NCBI GenBank assembly: GCA_020073465.1
Contig: JAIQFC010000013.1
Span: 1-64,000, forward strand
DNA length: 64,000 bases
Origin: Terriglobia bacterium
GTDB taxonomy: Bacteria; Acidobacteriota; Terriglobia; Terriglobales; Acidobacteriaceae
Reading direction: 5' to 3'
This document shows, one piece after another, positions 24,848 through 32,851 of the stretch. Numbering within the stretch: the stretch's first letter is position 1; every line of letters starts with the position of its first letter. The notes beneath the pieces were generated by a model, which saw only the letters and a program-made list of their open reading frames with translations, did not search any database and was not told the DNA's origin. The translations under genes were made by a program, and so were the position numbers.

Positions 24848-25846
24848 ATGAAGCCCAGCGATCGCAGGTCATTCCTCAAAATCACCGGAGCATCGCTCGG
24901 CATCGGCGTGCTCTACTCCGCTTACCCCGCAGCTCTCGCCCAAGGTCGGGTCGGGGACATGTTCTCTATTCTGGGCCGTCAGAATGGCGAGAAGGTCACG
25001 CCCTTCTCCTTCGTGCAGCTCAGCGATGCCCACGTTGGTTTCAATGGCCCTCCCGACCCGCTCGGCACCAAGGCATTTGAGCATGCCGTCGACATGATCA
25101 ACGCCCTCCCCCGGCGCCCAGACCTCGTGCTCTTCACGGGAGATCTGACCCATGACACCGAAGACAAGGATGTCCACACGCAGCGCATGAGGCAATTCCT
25201 GGAAATCTCCAAGCGCATGAACGTGCCAGCGATCAAGTACGTGCCCGGCGAGCATGACGCCGGCCTCGACGGCGGCGCTCTCTATCGCGAGTTCTTCGGC
25301 GAGAGCCACTACTCCTTCGACCATCGCGGCGTGCACTTCATTGCGCTCGACAACGTTTCCTGCGCCAAGCCCGAGATCGGCTCCGAACAACTTGCATGGC
25401 TGAAGAAGGACCTCGCCCGCTTCCCGAAAACAGCGCCGATTGTTGTCTTCACCCACCGTCCACTGTTTGACCTGCGTCCGGACTGGGAGTGGTTCACCAG
25501 CGATGGCGATGACGTAATGAACGTGCTGTCGGCCTATGACAATGTGACCGTCCTCTACGGTCACATCCATCGCGACGACGAACACGAGACCGGCCACATC
25601 CATCACTACGCAGCCCGCTCGCTGATCTTCGCTTTCCCCGATCCGACGGCGGTGACCGCCCCGAAAAAGCCGATCCCGTTCGACAAAGACCACCCGTTCA
25701 AGAACCTCGGCATTCGCACAGTGAACGTCAATGGAAAGTCGGCGCCCGGAGCCCATTCGGTCGCGATCGAGGACGTGGAGCTAACCGCCCGCGAATTCCG
25801 TGGCATCAACGGAGTGCACCAATTGCTGAGAAATCCGGACGTCTAG
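24848..25846 (+). CDS. Tat-exported metallophosphoesterase
   Basis: A 332-residue calcineurin-like phosphoesterase. The N-terminus is a twin-arginine signal (DRRSFLKITG, then a hydrophobic stretch ending YPAALAQ), so it is exported folded through the Tat system. Metal-binding motifs are QLSDAHVGF (DxH), FTGDLTHD, VPGEHDAGL, VFTHRPLF and YGHIHRD. The third motif has Glu where the family usually has Asn (GNH[D/E]), at a metal-ligand position. This may mark a subfamily with altered chemistry. The ATG follows AAGGAG. The gene is divergent from the sigma-factor gene, shares its promoter motif and precedes a CuA-like cupredoxin gene. The substrate is unknown. Confidence 0.87.
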   Translation: MKPSDRRSFLKITGASLGIGVLYSAYPAALAQGRVGDMFSILGRQNGEKVTPFSFVQLSDAHVGFNGPPDPLGTKAFEHAVDMINALPRRPDLVLFTGDLTHDTEDKDVHTQRMRQFLEISKRMNVPAIKYVPGEHDAGLDGGALYREFFGESHYSFDHRGVHFIALDNVSCAKPEIGSEQLAWLKKDLARFPKTAPIVVFTHRPLFDLRPDWEWFTSDGDDVMNVLSAYDNVTVLYGHIHRDDEHETGHIHHYAARSLIFAFPDPTAVTAPKKPIPFDKDHPFKNLGIRTVNVNGKSAPGAHSVAIEDVELTAREFRGINGVHQLLRNPDV

Positions 25847-25866
25847 ATCGCCACAGGCCATGTAGC

Positions 25867-25935
25867 GACAGCCGCCCTTCGACATCGCTCAGGGCAGGTT
25901 CTCGGCTGTCCGGCCGAGGCGAAGCCCAGCGGAAC
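25867..25935. repeat. GACAGCCGCC palindrome interrupted by the 24-bp element
   Basis: GACAGCCGCC and CTCGGCTGTCCGGCCGAG are the two arms found contiguous at 8407-8437. Here they are separated by CTTCGACATCGCTCAGGGCA plus GGTT, the reverse complement of the 24-bp element seen at 14366 and 19229. A clean nested insertion, in the gap between phosphoesterase and cupredoxin genes. Confidence 0.75.
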
Positions 25936-25979
25936 CAGGCAAGGAAAATGAAGAAGACGACCTCAAGAAGGCAGGACTT

Positions 25980-26357
25980 ATGATCACTACCAACGCAAGA
26001 AAAGCAGCATTCGCATCGCTACTCTCCTTAGCCCTCATTGCGCTAATGGTCTCCTCCGGAGCCAACCGCGCTCACGCCGACGACATCCCTGTCGTCGAAA
26101 TCACCGCCAAGCGCTTCGCCTTCACGCCCGACAAGATTACCCTGAAAAAAGGGCAGACCGTAAAGCTCCGTCTGCACAGCGAAGACGTCACCCACGGCTT
26201 CTTCCTGCGCCCGCTCAAGCTCGACGAAGAAATTCCCGCGGGCCAGACCATTGAAGTTACCGTGACTCCGCAGACTGCTGGCACTTTCATGACCATCTGC
26301 GACCACTTCTGCGGCGCCAATCATGGCAACATGACGATGACCATCGTGGTGGAGTAG
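25980..26357 (+). CDS. Exported cupredoxin with CuA-type copper site
   Basis: A 125-residue secreted protein with signal peptide (to about residue 34, ANRAHA). The mature domain is a cupredoxin beta-barrel with THGFF (first copper His) and CDHFCGANHGNM at the C-terminus. The latter fits the CxxxCGxxHxxM ligand set of the CuA centre in cytochrome oxidase subunit II and nitrous-oxide reductase. The protein lacks the membrane anchors of subunit II, so it is a stand-alone CuA-like electron carrier or copper-binding protein. It lies ~130 bp after the phosphoesterase gene in the same direction and probably belongs to the ECF-controlled unit. Confidence 0.85.
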   Translation: MITTNARKAAFASLLSLALIALMVSSGANRAHADDIPVVEITAKRFAFTPDKITLKKGQTVKLRLHSEDVTHGFFLRPLKLDEEIPAGQTIEVTVTPQTAGTFMTICDHFCGANHGNMTMTIVVE

Positions 26358-26426
26358 TCGGGGTACACGCGATTTGCCAACGAAGGGAGGGGCTGGAGAA
26401 ATCGGAGATTGAAAATCGGCAATGCC

Positions 26427-27509
26427 TCAGCCCGCCGCAACCTCTTGCGCCGTGGTCGCCGCCGCCGGTTTGAAACTTTCGGCAAAGGCATCGCTAACCG
26501 TGTAGCGGATCACGTCCTCATATTCCGGCCCTAGAAACTTCCTGAGCCGGTCGGTATTCATGATGTACTCGCCCGTCATGTAGGGAATGGCCTCGGGAGG
26601 AATTGCCGAGATCTTCCACTTCCAGCCGAACTTCAGAATCTGCCGCATGGTCCATTTGCCAGGGACGCGAATCAGCTTCGCCTGCGCCATCTGGATGCAC
26701 CGGCCAAAGGTCAGCGGCTCCCCGCGTCCGCCAACATTCAGCACCGTCAACCGCTGCGTCTCCGGCTCCCGGCGCAGGATGTGCACGATCAGCCGCGCCA
26801 TATCGTCGACGTGAATGAACTGAATCTTGTTGTCCAGGTACTGGTGCCCGCGCGGCAGGATCACCGGAAGCCGCTTGCCCGCCTCGCGCATCTTCTTGGC
26901 CCGCTCGCTCTTGCCGTTGGGTGTGCCGTGGAAACATCCCATCAGGTAATTCTGCACGCTGGCGCCGGCAAAAATGTGTGGCCTCAAAATGTACACGCTG
27001 CACCCGCGCAACGCGGGCGAGCGCTGCTGCACGACTTCGTCGGACTGTTTCTTGTGAATGGCGTAGGGCAGGGTATGGGCGTCCAGTGGCGAGTCTTCGG
27101 TGGCGGGCGCAGGCAGGTTGGGGCCGTACGCCGAGACGCTGCTGGGGAAGATGAACTGTTTGACTCCGTCCTCGGCCATGCGGTTGGCCTCGGTAATCGC
27201 TTCCATCACCCGCGCCGTTCCCGCCACATTGATCTGCCACATGCGCTCGACGTCGAGCACACCCGTGCGTACGGGATCGATCACAAAGGCAAGATGGATG
27301 ACCGCGAAGGGGTGGGTGTCGCGCAGCAGCTCGTACAGCGCCCGTGTGGAGGACTCTTCGCCCAGGTCCATCCGCTCAAATTGCAGCGGCAATTCGGTGC
27401 GGGGCGGAGCCACGTCCACCCCGATGACCGTAAAATTTCCCAGCAACGGCAACAGTCTGGAACCCAGGTTGCCCGCTACTCCGGTGACTACAACAACAGG
27501 TTTCGCCAT
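26427..27509 (-). CDS. NAD-dependent epimerase/dehydratase (extended SDR)
   Basis: A 360-residue short-chain dehydrogenase-like protein. The nucleotide-binding GVAGNLGSRLLPLLG begins at about residue 10. The catalytic Ser region is FPSSVSAYGPN and the YxxxK motif is YAIHKKQSDE. The likely role is modification of a nucleotide sugar or similar cofactor-linked substrate, but no specific substrate is visible. The start codon overlaps the stop of the PPIase gene (TAATG arrangement at 27507-27511), indicating translational coupling downstream of that gene. Confidence 0.82.
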   Translation of the reverse strand: MAKPVVVVTGVAGNLGSRLLPLLGNFTVIGVDVAPPRTELPLQFERMDLGEESSTRALYELLRDTHPFAVIHLAFVIDPVRTGVLDVERMWQINVAGTARVMEAITEANRMAEDGVKQFIFPSSVSAYGPNLPAPATEDSPLDAHTLPYAIHKKQSDEVVQQRSPALRGCSVYILRPHIFAGASVQNYLMGCFHGTPNGKSERAKKMREAGKRLPVILPRGHQYLDNKIQFIHVDDMARLIVHILRREPETQRLTVLNVGGRGEPLTFGRCIQMAQAKLIRVPGKWTMRQILKFGWKWKISAIPPEAIPYMTGEYIMNTDRLRKFLGPEYEDVIRYTVSDAFAESFKPAAATTAQEVAAG

Positions 27510-28702
27510 TAGTTCGGTTTCGGTGCTGGAGCCTGGGCCTGCGGCTGAGCCGGAGGAGCGGTGGGTGACGGCACGGGCCTCGGACGCACCATGCCAGCGC
27601 CGCGCGGAGGCGGTGGCGGCCCTTGCACCCCTGCGGGTCCAAAATATGCCTCGTTCGTCTCCGCTTTGAACGAATTCTGGTACTTGTCCATCGCGTCCCG
27701 CATCCGTTGGTTCTGCAGTGCCGAGTGAATCTCGTCCTTCACCTGCTCCAGCGCCAATTCTTCCTTCTTGTTGATCTTGTAGATGTAGTGTCCGCCTGAG
27801 TCGTTGATGACCTGCGACAACTCGCCTTCCTTCAGGTCGAAGACTGCGGAGTGTCCAGGAGGCAGGCCCGTGCGCCGTATCTTGGGCAGGTTCACCGTGG
27901 GCGAATCAATCTTCATTCCCGCTGCGTCGAAAGCTTCCTTCTGGAGTTTTATGAAGTCCTCTCCGGCGGCTGCGCGGGTGTGCAGGCTGTCGGCCAGCTT
28001 GGTCATCTCCTGCTCGCCTTCCGCCTGTTTGGCCTTCTCCTGCTCTTCTTTGGCCTTTTGCTGCTCTTCGGTCAGCTTCTCGTCCTTGTCACTTTCTTTG
28101 TTCTCCTCAGCCTCAGCCTGTTTGAAGCGAGGGACAAACAGGCGGTCGAGGTTGTATTGCTCATACGCTTCTGGGTTCTTCTTGTAGTAGTCCGAAATAT
28201 CCGCTTCCGGAACCTTCGCAGCTTCGTCCTGGATACTGCGCTGCAGTTCATTCGTGAGAATCTGCATCTTCGCAAACTTGACCGTCTCCAGGAACCGCGG
28301 ACTCTTGTCCAATCCCTTCTTTTGCGCCGCCGCTGACATCGCGATCAACCGCGGCAGCACACCTGCCAGTTGCCGCCTCAGCTGCGGAGTCAGGTTCGGT
28401 GCCACGCCGCTGGCCAGCTTCTCAAATTCAGCCTTGGTGATGACCGTCTTGCAGTCTGCCGCGGGGGTTTTGGCAGCCGTTCCAGCGGCCTTCGCAGCCC
28501 CGGCTTTGGACGCAGGCGTTTTCGGTTCTGCCGGGCAAACTCCATGCACCGTGATTACCGCAGCATCTGCCGGGACCGCTGCCGCTGTGTCTGGCACTCC
28601 TGCCGGAGGTTGCGGTTTCCCAGGAGCGGTTTGTCCCGACGGCGCAGCCTGTCCCCACGCCAGAGCCCCCAGCAGTACACACATCACCCAACTCTTGCGC
28701 AT
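27509..28702 (-). CDS. Exported peptidyl-prolyl isomerase (parvulin/SurA-like)
   Basis: A 397-residue secreted folding factor. A signal peptide (MRKSWVMCVLLGALAWGQAA) leads into an Ala/Pro-rich linker, a helical SurA-N-like region (about 95-185) and a Glu/Lys-rich charged stretch likely to form a coiled coil (about 205-240). The parvulin domain follows (about 240-340) with TGLPPGHSAVFDLKEGELSQ and SGGHYIYKINKKEE, and the tail is Pro-rich. ATG 28702 is preferred because GGAGG precedes it at good spacing; an upstream ATG at 28756 overlaps the predicted promoter. It is coupled to the SDR gene downstream. The likely role is outer-membrane or periplasmic protein folding. Confidence 0.85.
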   Translation of the reverse strand: MRKSWVMCVLLGALAWGQAAPSGQTAPGKPQPPAGVPDTAAAVPADAAVITVHGVCPAEPKTPASKAGAAKAAGTAAKTPAADCKTVITKAEFEKLASGVAPNLTPQLRRQLAGVLPRLIAMSAAAQKKGLDKSPRFLETVKFAKMQILTNELQRSIQDEAAKVPEADISDYYKKNPEAYEQYNLDRLFVPRFKQAEAEENKESDKDEKLTEEQQKAKEEQEKAKQAEGEQEMTKLADSLHTRAAAGEDFIKLQKEAFDAAGMKIDSPTVNLPKIRRTGLPPGHSAVFDLKEGELSQVINDSGGHYIYKINKKEELALEQVKDEIHSALQNQRMRDAMDKYQNSFKAETNEAYFGPAGVQGPPPPPRGAGMVRPRPVPSPTAPPAQPQAQAPAPKPN

Positions 28703-28756
28703 CGATGAAGTCCTCCAGGATTGGTCCATCAGAAAGTTAGACGTTCTAAACATCAA

Positions 28757-28784
28757 ATCCTAGCACAAGCGGATGTTGTTGCAA
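28757..28784 (-). promoter_or_regulatory. Candidate sigma70 promoter for the PPIase-SDR unit
   Basis: On the - strand: TTGCAA (28779-28784), a 16-bp spacer and TAGGAT (28757-28762), giving a leader of about 48 nt to the ATG at 28702. Confidence 0.45.
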
Positions 28785-28846
28785 TGTGACCCTGCGCACT
28801 CTCGTAGTGGCGCAGTCTGGATTCGACGAGTACCTGTTCTGCAGGT

Positions 28847-28900
28847 CGTCATCCTGAGCGCAGCCGTTTTTCAGGCGGAGCGCAGGACCTTGCGCGCCTC
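28847..28900. repeat. Degenerate TGTCATCCTGAGCG-type repeat
   Basis: CGTCATCCTGAGCGCAGCCG starts a degraded copy of the family at 34.7-36.4 kb. It is the only recognisable element in the ~260 bp between the PPIase promoter and the CDF transporter start. Confidence 0.5.
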
Positions 28901-29045
28901 GCCACCACGTTCAGAGCCAGACTCTACAACCACCCGCCGCTGTTCTCTACGATCGCCCGACTGGGATGTTCGATCTTGTGGGTCCTCCGGCATAGAATGC
29001 GTGAATTGGTTGGCGCATTACGCCCACACCAGCGATAATTCCTGC

Positions 29046-30476
29046 ATGGCGGGAACACCGGCCCTCTACTCTACCGAATCCATGCGCGCCGAAAAGCGTG
29101 CCGTGGCCGGAAATTCCGTGTTCGCAGCTCTCGCCATCACTGCCGGAAAGATTATCGTCGGCTTCACCACCGGCAGCCTCGGTATCCTTTCCGAAGCGGC
29201 ACATTCCGGCCTCGACCTGATCGCCGCGGCCATCACCTACTTCTCCGTCAGCGTTTCCGACAAGCCTGCCGACGCCGACCACCAGTACGGCCACGGCAAG
29301 ATCGAGAACTTCTCCGCCTTCGTCGAAACCGGCCTGCTCCTCTTGACCTGCGCCTGGATCATTTACCAGGCCATCGAGCGGATGTTCTTCCACAAGGTCG
29401 ATGTCGAACCTTCCGTGGCGGCCTTTGCCGTGATGCTTATCTCGATGGGAGTCGACTGGTGGCGCTCCCGCGCCCTCGGCCGCATCGCCCAAAAGTTCGA
29501 CAGCCAGGCGCTCGAAGCCGATGCCCTGCATTTCTCCACCGATATCTGGTCTGCTGGGGTGGTCGTGCTTGGCCTGGTGCTCGTTGTGCTGGGTCGCAAC
29601 CTTCATGTCGACTGGTTGCAGGACGCCGATCCCATTGCCGCCCTGTTCGTGGCCGGCGTGGTCGTTTCCGTCAGCTGGCGCCTGGCCCGACGCACCATCG
29701 ACGCCTTGCTCGACGCGGCTCCCGCCGGGGTTCGCTCCCAGATCACAGACGCCATCTTGCACGTGGACGGCGTCCTCGAAGTCGATCGCGTGCGCATCCG
29801 CCGCGCCGGTAACCGCTACTTCGCCGACCTCGCAGTGGGTCTGGCCCGCACCGTGACGTTCCAGCGTTCCGAGCAGCTGGTGTCAGCCGTCACCGCTGCC
29901 GTCCACCGCATCCTTCCCGATGCTGACGTGACCGTGCAGCCTTTGCCGCGAGCCCAGCACTCCGAAAATGTTTTCGACCGGATTCGCGCCGTGGCCGCGC
30001 ACCATAACCTGAACGTGCATGACATCAGCGTGCAAGACCTAGCCGGCCGCTTGCACGTTGAGCAGCACGTCGAACTCGACGAGCGCATGACACTCAAAAA
30101 CGCCCACGACAAGGTCACGGAACTCGAAGCCGACATGCGCCGTGATGTCCCCGACATCGCTGAAATCCTCACTCACATCGAGAGCGAGCCTGCCACCATT
30201 GAGACCCCGGAAGAGCTAGTGAGCGACACCGAACTCGAGCACCGCCTGAAAGCCGTCGCCGCTCAATTCCCTGAAATCCTCGACATGCACGATATCGTGA
30301 TCAAGCGCGTTCGCGGGCGCCTCTATGTCTCCTGCCACTGCACGCTCTCTGACAATCTCCCGCTCTCACGCGTGCACGACATCCAAACCGATCTCGAGAT
30401 CCGATTCAAGCAGGACGCGCCCGAATTATTCCGCGTCCTGATCCATCCCGAGCCCGACACCGATAACCGGAGGTGA
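29046..30476 (+). CDS. Cation diffusion facilitator (CDF) metal transporter with two C-terminal domains
   Basis: A 476-residue inner-membrane metal/proton antiporter. The six-helix CDF core covers about 20-225, with EAAHSGLDLIAA and HQYGHGKIENFSAF in the first half and ALHFSTDIWSAGVVVLG in the second supplying the Asp/His metal site. The usual cytoplasmic domain (about 230-305, VDRVRIRRAGNRYFADLAVG) is followed by a second, related C-terminal repeat (about 385-470, HDIVIKRVRGRLYVSCHC). This makes it longer than ordinary CDFs (about 300). The metal is not predictable. The stop overlaps the region just upstream of the OsmC gene, implying an operon. Confidence 0.9.
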   Translation: MAGTPALYSTESMRAEKRAVAGNSVFAALAITAGKIIVGFTTGSLGILSEAAHSGLDLIAAAITYFSVSVSDKPADADHQYGHGKIENFSAFVETGLLLLTCAWIIYQAIERMFFHKVDVEPSVAAFAVMLISMGVDWWRSRALGRIAQKFDSQALEADALHFSTDIWSAGVVVLGLVLVVLGRNLHVDWLQDADPIAALFVAGVVVSVSWRLARRTIDALLDAAPAGVRSQITDAILHVDGVLEVDRVRIRRAGNRYFADLAVGLARTVTFQRSEQLVSAVTAAVHRILPDADVTVQPLPRAQHSENVFDRIRAVAAHHNLNVHDISVQDLAGRLHVEQHVELDERMTLKNAHDKVTELEADMRRDVPDIAEILTHIESEPATIETPEELVSDTELEHRLKAVAAQFPEILDMHDIVIKRVRGRLYVSCHCTLSDNLPLSRVHDIQTDLEIRFKQDAPELFRVLIHPEPDTDNRR

Positions 30477-30484
30477 CGACCACT

Positions 30485-30889
30485 ATGATTTCAGCCCGTG
30501 CAGTCTGGTCCGACAGTGAGCGTTATGTCGGCGATGCTTCTTCCCATCACGCCTTGGTAATGGACACCGCCCCCGAGAAGACCGCCAATACACCAATGGA
30601 ACTGGTTCTGATAGGACTGTGCGGATGCACCGCTTCCGATGTAGTCGGCATCCTCCGCAAGAAGCGCGAGCCCTTCACCCGCCTCGAAGTGAACGCTGAG
30701 GCCGAGCGCGCCGCCGGACATCCCGCCGTTTACACGGAAATCAGGCTGATCTACCGCGTTGGGGGCAGAGTGTCGCGAAAAGCCGTCGAGGATGCGGTTC
30801 GGCTGTCGAAAGAAAAGTATTGTTCGGTTTCCGCCATGCTGGAGAAGACCGCAACCATCACCTCCGAGATCGAGTTGGTGGACGGCTAG
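30485..30889 (+). CDS. OsmC-family peroxiredoxin-like protein
   Basis: A 134-residue OsmC/YhfA-like protein. The two family cysteines are present, in IGLCGCTASDVV and EKYCSVSAML. OsmC proteins reduce organic hydroperoxides, whereas YhfA-type members are less well defined; this sequence looks closer to the latter. ATG 30485 is used, with GGAGG at 30469-30473 upstream; GTG 30473 in frame is the alternative. The gene begins within 10 bp of the CDF stop, so the two are co-transcribed. Confidence 0.88.
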   Translation: MISARAVWSDSERYVGDASSHHALVMDTAPEKTANTPMELVLIGLCGCTASDVVGILRKKREPFTRLEVNAEAERAAGHPAVYTEIRLIYRVGGRVSRKAVEDAVRLSKEKYCSVSAMLEKTATITSEIELVDG

Positions 30890-30967
30890 CAGTATTGTCT
30901 TTGTGTTGTCAGCTCCAATCTGCAACCTCAGTCGGTCGCCGCTGAAAAGACTTCGGTCGTTTTTGAT

Positions 30968-30998
30968 TTTGGGTGGCGCAGTGCTTTCAGCGCTGCGA
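30968..30998. repeat. GGTGGCGCAGTGCTTTCAGC hairpin repeat
   Basis: Same short hairpin unit as 22201-22225 and (inverted) 51653-51674. It lies in the gap before the CHAD gene. Confidence 0.6.
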
Positions 30999-31037
30999 AT
31001 CACGGCCTTCTGGCATTCCCAGCGCTCTCCGGCGAGA

Positions 31038-32810
31038 ATGGTAATCGAAACTCTAGATCTGGAAGCGTCCTTGCCGGTGCGCACGACAAAGAAGACGACG
31101 AAAACGACGGGCCTGCGTTACTGGATGATGCGCGTGCTCGAAGAATGCGACCGCGTTGCCACCGACTTCAGCGCCGATCCAGTGCACGATCTCCGTGTCG
31201 CCCTGCGCCGCTGCCGTTCTATGGCCGACGGCCTGCTCGCCACTGATCCCGACCCCGACTGGAAGGCCATGAAGAAGGCCGGCCGCACTCTGTTTCGCAG
31301 TCTGGGAGACTTGCGCGACGTCCAAATCATGATGGAATGGATCGAAGCGCTGCATCCCGCGGATGTGAGCGTGAAGCAGGCAGGTGTGGAAGAGGAAAGT
31401 GTCGCGCGGGCGCCCCTTCGGCAAGCTCAGGGCAAGCTCTCGCCCGCGCTGCCGCCAGCAGATCAGGATTTTGGGAACATCGAGATCGCCGCCGCCATTG
31501 AAGACGACAATCACAACGCCCGTGACGCGGCAGCCCAAGTGCTTCTTAGAATCCTGGCCCACCGCGAGACCCAGCACAAACACGAGGCACGATCCGCTCT
31601 TGCCGACTTCGATCGTAAGCAGTGGCGCCACTGGAGCAAGTCCCTCCCCCAGCGCGCCGCCCGCTTCCGCCTGGGCAGCCCCCTCTTCAAGCACCTTGCC
31701 CTGGAACGCTGGACCGAAGCGCGCGCCCTGCACAACCGCGCCATGCGCAACCGCTCCCAGGTTTCGTTTCACACCTTGCGCATCGGCATCAAGCGCTTTC
31801 GCTACATCGTCGAGAATTTTCTTCCCGGAGAGCACAAAGCCTGGAGCAATGACCTGAAGCACATCCAGGACTTGCTGGGCGAGGTGCACGACCTCGATGT
31901 GCTGTGGGCGACCGCGACCTCAAGCCGCGTCTTTCCGGATGACGAATCGCGCAAACAGTGGCACTGCAGAATCCTCGAAGAGCGCACCAAGCGGCTGGCA
32001 AGCTACCACGAAAGAATGGTCGGCCCCGACTCCCTCTGGCAGGTCTGGCGTGCCGGTTTGCCGCAGGGCCAGCAGATTCAGGCGCTTGCCACACGCCGCA
32101 TGAAGTTGTGGGCGAAGGCGCTCGACCCCGATTTTGCCCACTCCGAACGCGTCGCCAAACTTGCCCTCGAGCTCTACGACGGCCTCGTGGCCGTAGGATT
32201 GCTGGCTTCATCCAATGGTGTTGCGAGGGTTAAGGAAAAGAGCGACAGGGATGCTCGTGCCAGCCTGCACGTCGCAGCCTTGCTGCACGATGTTGGCAAG
32301 TCGAAGGGAAACAAAGGCCATCACAAATCGTCGCTTGAGTTGATCAAAACCCACGGCGCGCCGCTAGGATGGAATCCGCAAGACATTCAGCGCGCTGCCA
32401 TCATTGCCCGCTTTCATCACGGAGCCCTGCCCACAAGAAGTCACAAAGCCTTGCGCGATCTTCTTCCGCCCGAGCAGAAGATCACAATTCAGCTGGCCGC
32501 TATTCTCCGCCTGGCCAATGCCTTGGACGCCGCGCATGACGGCCACATCCGCCGCATTCAGATCGAAAACGTTCATGGCCAAGCGCAGGCAAATCGCAGA
32601 AAGCGTACCAATGGATTCCTGCGCAAGCCCGTGAGTGTCCTTGCGAGGCATGAAGCCGTAGTCATCGCCGCCGAAGGCTACACCCCGAACAGTCTCACAG
32701 CTCAGACGATCGCCGCCGAACGCCATCTGCTGGAAACGGTTTTGCGAAGGCCTGTGGTCGTGAAGCCAGTGAAGAGTCCTTCTCTGGTCGGAGGTAGCGT
32801 ACGAAGGTAA
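31038..32810 (+). CDS. CHAD domain - HD domain fusion protein
   Basis: A 590-residue cytoplasmic protein. The N-terminal half is a CHAD domain, a helical bundle with conserved basic residues and histidines: VHDLRVALRRCRSMADGL and LGDLRDVQIM early, FHTLRIGIKRFRYIVENFLP and LLGEVHDLDVLW later. CHAD domains bind polyphosphate. The C-terminal part is an HD-type phosphohydrolase domain like the tail of Ppx/GppA, with HVAALLHDVGKSKGNKGHHK and AAIIARFHHGALP. Together they suggest a polyphosphate- or nucleotide-related function; this is inference. A repeat-derived stretch (APLRQAQGKLSPAL, near residue 126-140) interrupts the CHAD domain. The start is ATG 31038 with a weak ribosome binding site. Confidence 0.85.
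   Translation: MVIETLDLEASLPVRTTKKTTKTTGLRYWMMRVLEECDRVATDFSADPVHDLRVALRRCRSMADGLLATDPDPDWKAMKKAGRTLFRSLGDLRDVQIMMEWIEALHPADVSVKQAGVEEESVARAPLRQAQGKLSPALPPADQDFGNIEIAAAIEDDNHNARDAAAQVLLRILAHRETQHKHEARSALADFDRKQWRHWSKSLPQRAARFRLGSPLFKHLALERWTEARALHNRAMRNRSQVSFHTLRIGIKRFRYIVENFLPGEHKAWSNDLKHIQDLLGEVHDLDVLWATATSSRVFPDDESRKQWHCRILEERTKRLASYHERMVGPDSLWQVWRAGLPQGQQIQALATRRMKLWAKALDPDFAHSERVAKLALELYDGLVAVGLLASSNGVARVKEKSDRDARASLHVAALLHDVGKSKGNKGHHKSSLELIKTHGAPLGWNPQDIQRAAIIARFHHGALPTRSHKALRDLLPPEQKITIQLAAILRLANALDAAHDGHIRRIQIENVHGQAQANRRKRTNGFLRKPVSVLARHEAVVIAAEGYTPNSLTAQTIAAERHLLETVLRRPVVVKPVKSPSLVGGSVRR
31413..31436. repeat. 24-bp element inside the CHAD-HD gene
   Basis: CCCCTTCGGCAAGCTCAGGG plus CAAG is an inverted copy of the element at 14366 and 19229. 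It is translated in frame (PLRQAQGK) and leaves the protein intact. Confidence 0.7.
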
Positions 32811-32830
32811 TGTGGACCAGCCAGTCCACA
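32811..32830. terminator. Hairpin directly after the CHAD-HD stop
   Basis: TGTGGAC CAGCCA GTCCACA forms a 7-bp stem starting one base after the TAA. There is no T-tract, so terminator function is uncertain. Confidence 0.3.
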
Positions 32831-32851
32831 CGACCTAGGATTAAGCTAGTC

